Counted from the stretch's first letter, positions 8,398 to 17,051 are shown. The stretch: DNA of 52,590 nt from JAIVHA01 sp965367295 (GCA_965367295.1 CBDUHN010000022.1:1-52590), one strand, 5' to 3'. The notes: a model not told the origin generated them from the sequence alone. Numbers and translations are program-made.

Positions 8398-9333
8398 ATG
8401 CCCCCTCGCCTGGATCACAGCCGACGCAGTCAACTGTTGCGCCTCGCCACCACGGCCTCGGTCGTCACCGCCACCATACTGATCTTCGGCAAACTCGCCG
8501 CCTGGCTGATGACGGGATCCGTCAGCGTACTGGCCTCGCTGGTGGATTCGCTCATGGACGCACTGGCCTCCATCATCAACCTGTTCGCGGTACGCTATTC
8601 CCTGCAGCCCGCAGATGAGGAACACCGCTTCGGCCACGGTAAGGCCGAGGCGCTGGCGGGGCTCGGCCAAGCTACCTTCATCGCCGGCTCGGCCCTGTTC
8701 CTGATCCTGGAAGCCGTCGACCGCTTACTACATCCACAACCCGCGCAACAGGCCATGGTCGGTATCGGCATCATGTTGTTTGCCATCGTGGCCACCCTTG
8801 CCCTGCTGATGATCCAGCGCCACGTGGTCAAGCTCACCGGCTCCACCGCCATCAAGGCGGATTCACTGCATTACGCCACCGACCTGATCACCAATATCAG
8901 CATCATCACCGCCCTGGTGCTGGGCATGTTCGGCTGGCCGGGCCTCGACCCGGTATTCGCGCTGGGGATCGCCGCCTACATTCTCTACAGCGCCTGGGGC
9001 ATCGCCAAGGAAGCCATCGCCCTGTTGATGGACCAGGAGTTACCCGAGGAGATACGTACCCGCATCCTGGAACTCGCCTATGCACCGGAGGATGTGCTTG
9101 GCGTACATGATCTGCGCACCCGCCAGTCCGGCCATGTCTATTTCATCCAGCTACACCTGGAAATGAACGATAACCTGTCCCTCTACAAGGCCCACGAAAC
9201 CGGCGAAGCGGTGGAAGAGGCAATCCACCAGGCGTTTCCCGAGGCCCAGGTGATCGCCCACCTTGATCCGGTCAGCGTGGTGGATCACAGCAAGGTACAC
9301 ACCGAACCCGAGCCAGTGCCGACACAGGCGTAA
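8398..9333 (+). CDS. fieF: Cation diffusion facilitator FieF/YiiP
   Basis: This is an inner-membrane antiporter that expels Fe(II), Zn(II) or similar cations using the proton gradient. The 311-residue product has six predicted helices and a cytoplasmic C-terminal metal-sensing domain. The transport-site residues are in place: Asp50 and Asp54 in LVDSLMDAL and His158 and Asp162 in SLHYATDL, matching D45/D49/H153/D157 of E. coli YiiP. HRFGHGKAEALA after the second helix is also typical. It lies divergent to the FeoB-type importer, so iron uptake and efflux sit side by side. The start ATG at 8398 fits the family N-terminus, though no strong ribosome site is visible. Confidence 0.93.
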   Translation: MPPRLDHSRRSQLLRLATTASVVTATILIFGKLAAWLMTGSVSVLASLVDSLMDALASIINLFAVRYSLQPADEEHRFGHGKAEALAGLGQATFIAGSALFLILEAVDRLLHPQPAQQAMVGIGIMLFAIVATLALLMIQRHVVKLTGSTAIKADSLHYATDLITNISIITALVLGMFGWPGLDPVFALGIAAYILYSAWGIAKEAIALLMDQELPEEIRTRILELAYAPEDVLGVHDLRTRQSGHVYFIQLHLEMNDNLSLYKAHETGEAVEEAIHQAFPEAQVIAHLDPVSVVDHSKVHTEPEPVPTQA

Positions 9334-9372
9334 CCGAAACACCCGCTTCCATTCAGCCAGACTGATTCCGTC

Positions 9373-10050
9373 ATGAAAATCTTTCTCTACCTCATCATCA
9401 TCCTGGTCATCGCCTTTGCCGCAGCGCCATTTCTCAGGCCCACTAGCGACAGCACCTCCCGTCACGTGGAAGGTCTGCCCTGGCAGATCGATGCCCTGCC
9501 CGATGGCCGCCTGCGTGTCTTCGGACTCACCCTTGGGCAGGACACCCTCGGTGATGCGAAAGCCAGACTGGGGGAGGACATGGAACTGGCCATCATCGTC
9601 GCACAGGACGAGACCGGCTCACTGGAGATGTACTACAGCCGCTACAAGGCCGGGCTGCTGAACGGCAAGCTGGTGCTGGTGGGAAGCATGGATGCCGCCA
9701 CACTCACGCGCCTGCGGGAGCATTCCGGCCTCCCCAAATACCTCGATAGCGGAGCGCGCAAATACCATCTTCAGACCGAGGACCTGCCACTCGCCTACCA
9801 GGCGCCGCTGTACAGCATCACCTTCGTCCCCAGCGCCAATATCGACGCAGACATTGCAGAGAAACGCTTTGGGCCCGCCGGTGAGATCATCCAGGTCGAC
9901 GAGGAAACCATGCATCTGCTATATCCCCACCTGGGGCTGGACCTGATGATCAACGCCGGACACAAGGATGTGCTGCAGTATGTGGCACCGCGGGATTTCG
10001 AGCGTCTGCGTGCGCCCCTGCTCAGCCCACCAGCGAAGGCCACCGAATAG
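9373..10050 (+). CDS. Conserved hypothetical membrane-anchored or secreted protein
   Basis: I do not recognise the family. The 225-residue product begins with a hydrophobic segment (about residues 3-20) without a clear cleavage site, so it is probably anchored in the inner membrane facing the periplasm. The rest is soluble and of mixed alpha/beta composition, with no cysteine cluster or catalytic signature. The start lies 39 bp after fieF on the same strand, so the two may be co-transcribed. A degraded copy of its C-terminal half lies 1.1 kb downstream (11165-11344), on the far side of the PEP-CTERM gene. The gene therefore took part in a duplication. Confidence 0.8.
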   Translation: MKIFLYLIIILVIAFAAAPFLRPTSDSTSRHVEGLPWQIDALPDGRLRVFGLTLGQDTLGDAKARLGEDMELAIIVAQDETGSLEMYYSRYKAGLLNGKLVLVGSMDAATLTRLREHSGLPKYLDSGARKYHLQTEDLPLAYQAPLYSITFVPSANIDADIAEKRFGPAGEIIQVDEETMHLLYPHLGLDLMINAGHKDVLQYVAPRDFERLRAPLLSPPAKATE

Positions 10051-10240
10051 CCCATCGGGGACGCCCCATTTCCAGCAACACCGTCATGCCCAGGCCCATA
10101 TTTGTCACAATTATTTACAATCCATCATGCAATCACACCAGAAAATTATATTTTAATATTAAATTACAACAAGTTATTAATTTCGGCATATTATCTGCTT
10201 ATCATTTATCAAACACACAATAAATGGAAAGCATACCGAC
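10051..10240. other. AT-rich leader upstream of PEP-CTERM gene
   Basis: This 190-bp segment is strongly AT-rich from about 10100 to 10230, unlike the flanking genes, and contains no frame of note. It probably carries the promoter of the PEP-CTERM gene; I cannot assign the -10 and -35 elements with confidence. Confidence 0.4.
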
Positions 10241-11056
10241 ATGAAAACCACGCAAACCACCCTCGGCCTCCTGTTCAGCCTGTCCATCGCGTCCAGCGCC
10301 AATGCCGGCATCCTCTACGCCATCAACAACGACAATGATCACCTGGTGACCATCGACACCAATACCCTGGCCCTGACCGACGTGGGCGCACTGGGTACAA
10401 ATGTGAGTTTCGGCGGCGCCACCTATGATCCCATCAGCGAAATCCTGTACATGATCGGCGGCCGCGGCAACAACAGCCTCTACACGGTAGATACCGGTAC
10501 CGGCGCGGCATCCCTGGTAGGCTCACATGGCATCAACGATCTGTTCGGACTGGCCTTCGATACCAGCACCAGCACCCTCTACGGCACACAGTTTTCCGGT
10601 GGCCAGAGTCTCTATTCCCTGAACAGCTCCACCGCCGCGGCAAGCCTCATCGCCACCATGGCTCGCGGCATTGGCGGTCTCACCTACAACAGCATGATCG
10701 ATGAACTGGTCGGCATGAATGACGGGCCCGGCGACCTGTATAGCATCGACCGTGGCACTGGCGCCCTCACCATGCTGGTCAATGGCGATTTTGTGAATGA
10801 CAGTGGCCTGGCCTATGACCCGGACCTGAACCTGTACTGGGACATCGACTACAGCGGCTACCTGTACAGCTACGACCCCGATAACAGCTACAGCCGGACC
10901 ACACGCCTTACCGGGCTCGGCTCCTTTGACGGCCTGGCCTATCGCAGTTCCGCCCCGGTTCCCCCGGTTGCCACGGTTCCCGAACCCGGTACCCTGGCAC
11001 TGCTGGGCATCGGTCTGGCTGGAGTTCGGCTGTCGCGCAAACAGAAAAAACAATAA
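10241..11056 (+). CDS. PEP-CTERM sorting domain protein (secreted)
   Basis: This 271-residue protein should be exported, processed by an exosortase and attached to the surface or the exopolysaccharide matrix. It starts with a clear signal peptide (MKTTQTTLGLLFSLSIASSA). The body consists of repeats such as LYAINNDNDHLVTIDTNT, LYTVDTGTGAASLVG and LYSIDRGTGALTMLV, a beta-propeller-like pattern. The tail is VPEPGTLALLGIGLAGVRL followed by a basic end, which is the PEP-CTERM signal: the PEP motif, a hydrophobic helix and a positive cluster. A strong terminator follows at 11078. No exosortase gene is visible in the window, so it must be encoded elsewhere. The function of the propeller is unknown. 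Confidence 0.92.
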   Translation: MKTTQTTLGLLFSLSIASSANAGILYAINNDNDHLVTIDTNTLALTDVGALGTNVSFGGATYDPISEILYMIGGRGNNSLYTVDTGTGAASLVGSHGINDLFGLAFDTSTSTLYGTQFSGGQSLYSLNSSTAAASLIATMARGIGGLTYNSMIDELVGMNDGPGDLYSIDRGTGALTMLVNGDFVNDSGLAYDPDLNLYWDIDYSGYLYSYDPDNSYSRTTRLTGLGSFDGLAYRSSAPVPPVATVPEPGTLALLGIGLAGVRLSRKQKKQ

Positions 11057-11077
11057 TCACAACCTGCGCAAAACCTG

Positions 11078-11109
11078 AAAAGCCTCGATTTCCATCGAGG
11101 CTTTTTTTT
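11078..11109 (+). terminator. Intrinsic terminator of the PEP-CTERM gene
   Basis: AAAAGCCTCGA pairs with TCGAGGCTTTT around a TTTCCA loop, and the stem runs into eight T's. It lies 22 bp after the stop codon at 11056 and is a textbook rho-independent terminator. Confidence 0.93.
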
Positions 11110-11164
11110 CGCCACGTTCCGACACCGGGCCTACGGGGACGGGAGTCCCTGCAGGTCCGGATTC

Positions 11165-11344
11165 ACCAGCTCACTGGATATGCGCTACAGTCGCTACACG
11201 GCCGGGCCGTTGAACGGCACGCCGGTGTTGGACCTGATGATCAACGCGGGACACAAGGATGTGCTGCAGTATGTGGCACCGCGGGATTTCGAGCAGTTGC
11301 GTGCGCCCCTGCTGGAAGCGGACACGCAACCACACCCGCTATAG
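11165..11344 (+). pseudogene. Decayed partial copy of the 9373-10050 gene
   Basis: The in-frame translation starts SLDMRYSRYTAGPLNGTPVL and continues LDLMINAGHKDVLQYVAPRD to a TAG stop at 11342. It matches two separate parts of the 225-residue protein at 9373-10050: SLEMYYSRYKAGLLNGKLVL (around residue 85) and then LDLMINAGHKDVLQYVAPRD near its end. The roughly 90 residues between them have been deleted and there is no start. About 60 bp over the last part are nearly identical in the two copies, so the duplication is fairly recent. The fragment lies just beyond the PEP-CTERM terminator. Confidence 0.85.
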
Positions 11345-11468
11345 ACGACGTTGCAGGTTCAGGTTTATTCGAATGCTGCGCTTTTATATCTTCCACTCCG
11401 CCCGGGGCCTCCCCTTTCCTGCCGCGACTGGCCTGTGCAGCGACCGTGGCCAAGCAGCCCACACACCT
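11345..11468. other. Short gap with no feature seen
   Basis: This is the space between the decayed gene copy and the 3' end of the convergent surface-protein gene. I see no terminator or gene here. Confidence 0.4.
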
Positions 11469-12116
11469 CTATCCGGCAGGACGGCGGCGGACAGATGCCC
11501 CCAACCCCATCAGGCCGATGATCCCGCTACCCAGCAGGACGGCGGCGGGCGGCAGGGGAATGACCATCTGCGGCTCCAGCTCCACCCCCTGCTGATTCAA
11601 CAGGGTATAAGAGGTGAACAGGCTTACGCTGGAACGGCTCAGGTCCGGGATCCCTGCCAGGGGTAGCTGGTGGCCCGCATCCAGACTGAGATCCTCCTGG
11701 CCGGTGAAGCCACGCATCGCCTCGGTGAGCATCTGGAACGGCATATTCAATTCCGTTTCCAACCCGGATTGACTGACACCGGTACCATTGTCCATGTCAT
11801 CGAAGAGCCCCGGGGTCATCACCAGACGGGAACTGGCCGATGCCTGGAACAACCGGAAGCCGGTATCGCCTGTGTCTTGCCCACTGGCACGGGCAATCAT
11901 TAACTCCTTTATATTGCTCTGCCGGATGTCCACCATGCAGTATGCATTCATGACACCGAAGCCACGCCCATTATCAGGGAAGATACTCTTGACCTTGCAT
12001 ATTGATCGGGTGGTAAAGGTAATGCTGGCGGCTGTGACCTCGGCTGCTCCGAACATCATCAGCAAGGGGAAAATCAGTGTGGCACGGGAACAGCGGATAA
12101 TCGAAAACCTGTCCAT
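11469..12116 (-). CDS. Secreted protein with VPLPA/PEP-CTERM-type sorting tail
   Basis: This 215-residue exported protein is of unknown function. The start at 12116 is supported by AGGAG about 8 bp upstream and yields a signal peptide ending near AAEVTAAS. The C-terminus reads VIPLPPAAVLLGSGIIGLMG followed by arginines (RRRP). This is the VPLPA variant of the PEP-CTERM signal, cleaved by an exosortase. The middle part has two cysteines near residue 40-60 and no recognised domain. It faces the other sorted protein (10241-11056) across the decayed duplicate, so two probable surface or matrix proteins are clustered here. An upstream in-frame extension to 12335 has no ribosome site and is rejected. 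Confidence 0.82.
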   Translation of the reverse strand: MDRFSIIRCSRATLIFPLLMMFGAAEVTAASITFTTRSICKVKSIFPDNGRGFGVMNAYCMVDIRQSNIKELMIARASGQDTGDTGFRLFQASASSRLVMTPGLFDDMDNGTGVSQSGLETELNMPFQMLTEAMRGFTGQEDLSLDAGHQLPLAGIPDLSRSSVSLFTSYTLLNQQGVELEPQMVIPLPPAAVLLGSGIIGLMGLGASVRRRPAG

Positions 12117-12282
12117 GTTAGGTCTCCTGTGATGCCCCCCCTCGCCATAGCGTTGCACAGTCCCACCAGAATGCAAGCATGCCGGTGAGCCTGTTTCAGA
12201 AATGGTACAACGCAAAGAAATAAGACCACCCACTCGAACATGGCCGGGGCAGGCACAGGAAGCGCACACGAAGGCTATCCGC

Positions 12283-12987
12283 CTATTTATGCAACAAATC
12301 CACTCGTATCGGCATATGAAAACGGGCGCCGGCATCCGTCATATGGGATTCGAACGCGCCCCTGACCTGATCATGAAGCGCCCTGGACAGGCGATGATCC
12401 GTATGGCTAACCCCGATTACTTTCTGCTCGAAATCGGCGAAATCCTCGAAATACATCGGCGCCTGGAAAAAGGTCTGCTGCCCTAGCAGGAACAGCCCCT
12501 CCTCCACCGCATGCCGTACGGCGGAAAAGGCCGCCTCCCTGACCGCACGTTCATCATGAAACAGCCGCAGAATTTCATTGAATTCGCCCGCGAAGACAGG
12601 CTCGGAAATATAGGCATGACCGCCCGGCTTCAATACCCGCCGGATCTCCTGCAGCGCCTGCCCCATCAACTCCACGGGTACGTGATGCAGGGATTTGAAC
12701 ATAAAGACCACATCGAACCGATCATCTTCCGCCGGAATGGCTTGCGCACCACCCAGCGCAAACACCACATTCGGCAGATCATCGATTTCGCGATTACGTG
12801 CATGCTGCAGTTCATCCACCTCCAGCGCCATGATCCGCCGGCCGGTACCTGAGCTGGCGATCCTACGGGTCAGTTCCGCCCGGCCACACCCCAACTCAAG
12901 AATCTGCTTATGATCCAGTTCCAGCAACCGGTTGTAGATGGTGTCTTCAGTACAGGTTTCACCAAATTCATCAGCCTGAATTTTCAT
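12283..12987 (-). CDS. Class I SAM-dependent methyltransferase
   Basis: A 234-residue methyltransferase of unknown substrate. Motif I is ILELGCGRAELTR and the acidic residue binding the ribose follows in ALEVDE. Motif IV is DRFDVVFMFKSLHHV and the post-motif is LKPGGHAYISEP, as in the Methyltransf_11 group that includes UbiE-like enzymes. The C-terminal 80 residues are probably a substrate lid. It lies 33 bp upstream of the amylosucrase on the same strand, so the two could be co-transcribed, though no shared pathway is obvious. Confidence 0.87.
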   Translation of the reverse strand: MKIQADEFGETCTEDTIYNRLLELDHKQILELGCGRAELTRRIASSGTGRRIMALEVDELQHARNREIDDLPNVVFALGGAQAIPAEDDRFDVVFMFKSLHHVPVELMGQALQEIRRVLKPGGHAYISEPVFAGEFNEILRLFHDERAVREAAFSAVRHAVEEGLFLLGQQTFFQAPMYFEDFADFEQKVIGVSHTDHRLSRALHDQVRGAFESHMTDAGARFHMPIRVDLLHK

Positions 12988-13020
12988 GGGTATTCCTCGT
13001 CACAGGTCAACCGGCAGGTT

Positions 13021-14982
13021 TCATCGGCTGGCCGGCCGGGCCAGGATCATCAGATCATAGGGTTCCAGCTCCAGCGCATGGGTAGCGATGATGGTACGCC
13101 CCGCCACCAGGTCCACCACGCTCTTGCGCAGCCCCAGCAGACGTAGGCGGCGACCCTCGATGGTCTGCGCATGTTCGGAAAAATTCGCCAGCACCAGCAC
13201 GCTGTAATCGCCATTGGTACGAAAATAACCGAACACGTGCTCACTGCCCGTATCGACGATTTCGGTCTCGGCACGATCAAAAGCCAGGTTCTGCTGCCGA
13301 ATCTGGATCAGTCGCAGCAGCCCCTGGTAGATACGCCCCGGCACCGATTCCGCATCGCGGCGCTGCTCGGCCCGCTCCCAGTCGAAGCGGGCGCGATGCA
13401 ACCAGCGGCTATCACCGATCTTGGCGACATCCTGCTCGTAGTCGTAATCATTGAGCATGCCGATCTCGTCGCCGAGATACAGCAACGGAATACCCCCGAT
13501 GGTGAGGATCACGCCGTGAATGAGGTGGATGCGCTGAATGGCCAGCTCGATCTCCCGCTCATCCTGGTCCTGCAGGCCCTTTTCCAGCCCGGTCAGTGAG
13601 GCACAGGTACCCGAGATACGCGCTTCACCGGTGATTTTGTCCTGCTGGAACGGCATGCCCCGGGCGAAACTGCCCGGGAAACGCCCCGTGTAGAACTCAG
13701 TGAGAAAACGCCGGTGGGAAACCGGATCGAGCCCGAGGTCCATCACATCATCATTGGAAAAGGCGAAGCCGATGTCATCATGGCAACGCACATAGTTCAC
13801 CCAGGAACAGGCCGCGGGGATGGAAAAACGCTTTTCCATGGCATGTTTGAGAATACGCACTTTGCGCGTTGCCAGGCCGTTCCACAATAACGCCATCAGC
13901 TGGGGGTTGTAGGACAGCTGGCATTCCTCTTCGCTGATGTACTTGCTGACCTCGTCCGGATGCACAATGGCTTCGGACTTGAACACCATGGCCGGCGCGG
14001 CAATACGCACCAGTGCATTGAAGGCCTGGATGATAATGTGCGCCTCTGGCAGGTTCTGACAACTGGTGCCGAGACGCTTCCAGACAAAGGCCACCGCATC
14101 CATGCGCAGAATCTCGACCCCCTGGTTGGCAAGGAACAGCATCTCTTCCAGCATGCGGTTGAACACCACCGGGTTCTCGTAGTTGAGATCCCACTGGTAG
14201 TTGTGAAAACTGGTCCAGACCCATTTCTTGAGGCGATTGCGGTAGGTAAAGGAACCGGGATGTTCATCGGGAAACACCGGTACCATGGTGCGCTCGTAGG
14301 CATCCGGCTCGGTACGGTCCGGGTACATGCGGTAGTACCCCAGGTACTCGGCGTCCCCGGCTTGCGCCTGCCGGGCCCACTCGTGCTCATCGGAGGTGTG
14401 GTTGAACACGAAGTCGAGACACAGGGACATGCCATGATGGCGCAGCTCCGAAGCCAGTTCCGTCAGGTCCTCCATGGTGCCGACGTCGGGGGTCAGCTCG
14501 CGGTAGCTTGAAACGGCATACCCGCCATCGTTATCCCCTTCCGGCATTTTGTAGAGTGGCATGAGATGCAGGTAATTCACCCCCAGCTCCAGCAGGTAGG
14601 GAATCTGTTCGCGCACCCCCTGCAGGTTGCCGGCAAACAGATCCGCATAGCACATGACACCCAGCATGCGCTGCGACTGATGCCAGCAGGGATCGGCTTC
14701 GCGCAGCGCATCCAGCGCCTTCAGTTCCGCAGGACGCGCATGCCACAGCTCAGTGGCCGAGGTAAGAATGCTATCGAGATGATAGAAAAAATCGTACTGT
14801 CTCCCATACAGCTGATGCAGGCAGGTGAACAGCTGGGGGAAATGCTCCTGCAAACGCAGCAGGTAGCCCTGCCATTCATTGGCTTCCACCTGTTCGGCAA
14901 AACGCGCTTCGAGGCGCGGTAACAGGCGTTTCAGGGAGGCGGCGGCTTGTTGCCTGTGCCAGGAGGTATCATTCATATGCAT
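13021..14982 (-). CDS. Amylosucrase (GH13 subfamily 4)
   Basis: Amylosucrase uses sucrose to build alpha-1,4-glucan and releases fructose. The 653-residue length matches the family. The helical N-terminal domain is followed by the (beta/alpha)8 barrel. The nucleophile is Asp295 in ILRMDAVAFVW, the acid/base Glu337 in VFKSEAIVHPDEV, and the transition-state pair His401-Asp402 in VRCHDDIGFAF. These correspond to D286, E328 and H392-D393 of the Neisseria enzyme. DFVFNHTSDEHEWA is conserved region I. The long barrel loop specific to amylosucrase, with YRMYPDRTEPDAYERT, is present, which separates it from trehalose synthase and sucrose hydrolase. The sugar mutarotase gene is directly upstream, suggesting a glucan/hexose module. 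The start could be either of two ATGs (14982 or 14976). Confidence 0.92.
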   Translation of the reverse strand: MHMNDTSWHRQQAAASLKRLLPRLEARFAEQVEANEWQGYLLRLQEHFPQLFTCLHQLYGRQYDFFYHLDSILTSATELWHARPAELKALDALREADPCWHQSQRMLGVMCYADLFAGNLQGVREQIPYLLELGVNYLHLMPLYKMPEGDNDGGYAVSSYRELTPDVGTMEDLTELASELRHHGMSLCLDFVFNHTSDEHEWARQAQAGDAEYLGYYRMYPDRTEPDAYERTMVPVFPDEHPGSFTYRNRLKKWVWTSFHNYQWDLNYENPVVFNRMLEEMLFLANQGVEILRMDAVAFVWKRLGTSCQNLPEAHIIIQAFNALVRIAAPAMVFKSEAIVHPDEVSKYISEEECQLSYNPQLMALLWNGLATRKVRILKHAMEKRFSIPAACSWVNYVRCHDDIGFAFSNDDVMDLGLDPVSHRRFLTEFYTGRFPGSFARGMPFQQDKITGEARISGTCASLTGLEKGLQDQDEREIELAIQRIHLIHGVILTIGGIPLLYLGDEIGMLNDYDYEQDVAKIGDSRWLHRARFDWERAEQRRDAESVPGRIYQGLLRLIQIRQQNLAFDRAETEIVDTGSEHVFGYFRTNGDYSVLVLANFSEHAQTIEGRRLRLLGLRKSVVDLVAGRTIIATHALELEPYDLMILARPASR

Positions 14983-15074
14983 GTGTGTTTGCAGCGGGAT
15001 CGGGCCTGTCCATTATTCACCAGCTCACCAGCGGATGGAAACGCTCCCGCGCAGATCAGAGGGTTTGCACCCGG

Positions 15075-15986
15075 TTAGAGCGCTTCCACCGAATACTGCA
15101 CCCATAAATGATGTTCACCGCCCGGCGCGATCTTCACCACATCGTCCGCGGCATTGGCGCTTTCCACGCACAGCATGCGCAGATACCCGTCCTCGCCAAG
15201 ATCGCCCATCTTGTCGGCCTTCTCGACCCAGGGATTCCACACCACGCTGGAATGGCTGCCCTGCTTGTGGATACGAATGCGCCGTTCCAGGCCTGGATCG
15301 TGGATCAGGCAATCGTCACCGGTATTCAGGTAGATACGATCGGTTTCGCCCGTAAAAGTGAGTGGCCCCTGCTGGGTGTTACGGCTACCCGCCTCCACCT
15401 TGTCGATATACGCACGTCCGTCCAGCCCCTGTACATTGACCTTGCGAATGTCGCTGACCTGGAAATAGGTATGCAACGCCTGACCGATCGTAATGGGCTG
15501 CGCACCGGTGTTACGGGTGACCAGGTCCATCTCCAGTACAGCACCAACACTGATATACAGTTCCAGCTCACACGCATGGGGCCACTGGGCGCGCGTACGA
15601 TCAGTTTGCATCAGGCGCAGCCCAAGCAGGGTGCCGCCAGTCTTCAGCGTGTTGGTTTCAAAGACTTCCCATGGAACGGTACGGGCAAATCCGTGGGCGG
15701 GAAAGCCAGCCTCCGTTTCGTGGGGACCAAACCAGGGCCAACAGACCGGCACACCGCCACGTACCGACTTGCCTTCGGCAAATTTCGCATCCGGTGACAA
15801 CCAGATCACCGGATCCTCGCCCGTGGGGGCCCAGCTCAGCAGGTGAGCACCCTGCAGGGCGATCGCCGCGGTTGCCTGTTCATTGATCACCTCCACCACC
15901 GGCAGGCCGCCCGGCCCTTCGTTGAAACTCAACTGGCCGGGAATACCGAAACGCTTGTTCAGGGTATCAAGATTACTGGTGATCAT
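15075..15986 (-). CDS. D-hexose-6-phosphate mutarotase (YeaD type)
   Basis: A 303-residue aldose-1-epimerase-fold enzyme that interconverts alpha and beta anomers of glucose-6-phosphate or related sugars. The family signature is VRGGVPVCWPWFGPH, followed by AHGFART with its catalytic histidine. A GQALHTYFQVSDI segment supplies a second conserved histidine. The start at 15986 has an AAAGGAG ribosome site 5 bp upstream; the longer frame to 16016 is not needed. It precedes amylosucrase on the same strand with a 92-bp gap. The pairing suggests handling of hexoses released from sucrose or glucan turnover, which is an inference. Confidence 0.9.
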   Translation of the reverse strand: MITSNLDTLNKRFGIPGQLSFNEGPGGLPVVEVINEQATAAIALQGAHLLSWAPTGEDPVIWLSPDAKFAEGKSVRGGVPVCWPWFGPHETEAGFPAHGFARTVPWEVFETNTLKTGGTLLGLRLMQTDRTRAQWPHACELELYISVGAVLEMDLVTRNTGAQPITIGQALHTYFQVSDIRKVNVQGLDGRAYIDKVEAGSRNTQQGPLTFTGETDRIYLNTGDDCLIHDPGLERRIRIHKQGSHSSVVWNPWVEKADKMGDLGEDGYLRMLCVESANAADDVVKIAPGGEHHLWVQYSVEAL

Positions 15987-16178
15987 AATCACTCCTTTGG
16001 GAAATCCATTGTTCACCCGGACACGGTACTGCGGAATAGCGCAACCGAGTCAGGGCCTGCCACGAACATGCATGGCTGTGTATACAGATCAAAACCCAGA
16101 CCGGAATGATCCGGGACGAATTCACTCATAGCCCGAACAGCGGCACGCCACCGGCAATACAAGCTAATCCGTAACCGC

Positions 16179-16409
16179 TTACCCCAGCTCTTCCAGCCGC
16201 GCTTCGATCCGTTCGAGTTCTTCCGCCGCGGCGCGCGCGATACCATCCAGCACCTCGGCATTGGCCAGCTGTGAGGCGCGTTCCTCGGAATCGGCATCCA
16301 GCCCCTTGCGATAATCATTGTGTATGGCCGTCAGCCGCGCACGCAATGCATCCCGCTGCTGCAACAATTGGCGTTTTTCGGCATCCAGATCTTCAAAACC
16401 ACTCGTCAT
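16179..16409 (-). CDS. Small conserved coiled-coil protein
   Basis: A 76-residue, mostly charged helical protein, probably a cytoplasmic coiled coil: two heptad-rich helices with a short turn around YRKGLDADSEERASQ. I do not recognise a named family. The spacing of its helices resembles the coiled-coil hairpin of TraR/DksA proteins but lacks their zinc finger. The ATG at 16409 has GGGGAGG 7 bp upstream and overlaps the TGA of the DUF2058 gene (ATGA), so it is almost certainly translated and coupled to that gene. Confidence 0.78.
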   Translation of the reverse strand: MTSGFEDLDAEKRQLLQQRDALRARLTAIHNDYRKGLDADSEERASQLANAEVLDGIARAAAEELERIEARLEELG

Positions 16410-16993
16410 GTTGAACCTCCCCTGTGCTGTATCACAACAGCCGTGTACAACCACATCAGATCGTCGGGCACCTGGTAATCCGCGTAGGGATCATCTGCCG
16501 CCGCTGTCTGCGTTTCCTTGTTCAGCGTAATCACCCGGCTCGCATCACGCTGCCGGATTTTCTCTGCCACATTCGCGGGAACAATCTCGTATTGTTCCCC
16601 CAGCGTGACAATGGCCAACTGTCCACGCCCCAGCTTCCCTGCCACCGATTCACTTACAAACAACTTGCGGATCTTTTTCTCATGCTCGAAGTGATATCCC
16701 AGATCGCCTTCATCCCTGGGCAGACGATGCTGCTCGATCAACTGGCGAATCTGGCCTTCCAGCGCCTTGCGTGCAGCGATTTCTTTCTGCTGCTGATTCA
16801 GTTCCTGGGCACGCTGACGCTGTTCGGCCCGCACACGGGCTGCCACCTGCGCCGCGTCATCACCATTATCGGCTTTGCCCTTGCCGCGTTTTTGCTGTTT
16901 CTGCTGCTGGTATTTCGCTTCCTTGGCTTTCTTGGCCTGCTTGCTATTGACCAGGCCGGCCTTGAGAAACTGCTCATGCAGGGAATTGGCCAT
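16406..16993 (-). CDS. DUF2058 family protein (YaiL-like)
   Basis: A 195-residue conserved gammaproteobacterial protein related to E. coli YaiL, described as a nucleoprotein/polynucleotide-associated protein; its exact role is not known. The N-terminal MANSLHEQFLKAGLVNSKQA, followed by a highly basic Lys/Gln-rich stretch (residues 20-45), is characteristic. The C-terminal half has GDLGYHFEHEKKIRKLFV and a YEIVPANVAEKI segment. Its stop overlaps the start of the small coiled-coil gene by 4 bp. An AGAGGAAA ribosome site precedes the ATG. Confidence 0.88.
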   Translation of the reverse strand: MANSLHEQFLKAGLVNSKQAKKAKEAKYQQQKQQKRGKGKADNGDDAAQVAARVRAEQRQRAQELNQQQKEIAARKALEGQIRQLIEQHRLPRDEGDLGYHFEHEKKIRKLFVSESVAGKLGRGQLAIVTLGEQYEIVPANVAEKIRQRDASRVITLNKETQTAAADDPYADYQVPDDLMWLYTAVVIQHRGGST

Positions 16994-17028
16994 GAAAATT
17001 TCCTCTCGTTATTCCGGAACTGCTGAAG

Positions 17029-17051
17029 CCCTCTCGCCCCGAGGGAGAGGG
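17029..17051. repeat. CCCTCTC...GAGAGGG hairpin
   Basis: CCCTCTC (17029-17035) pairs with GAGAGGG (17045-17051) in the gap between the CoA-binding-protein gene and the DUF2058 gene. A longer relative, CCCTCTCCC/GGGAGAGGG, lies at 37690-37713. They may be members of a dispersed intergenic repeat. Confidence 0.5.
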
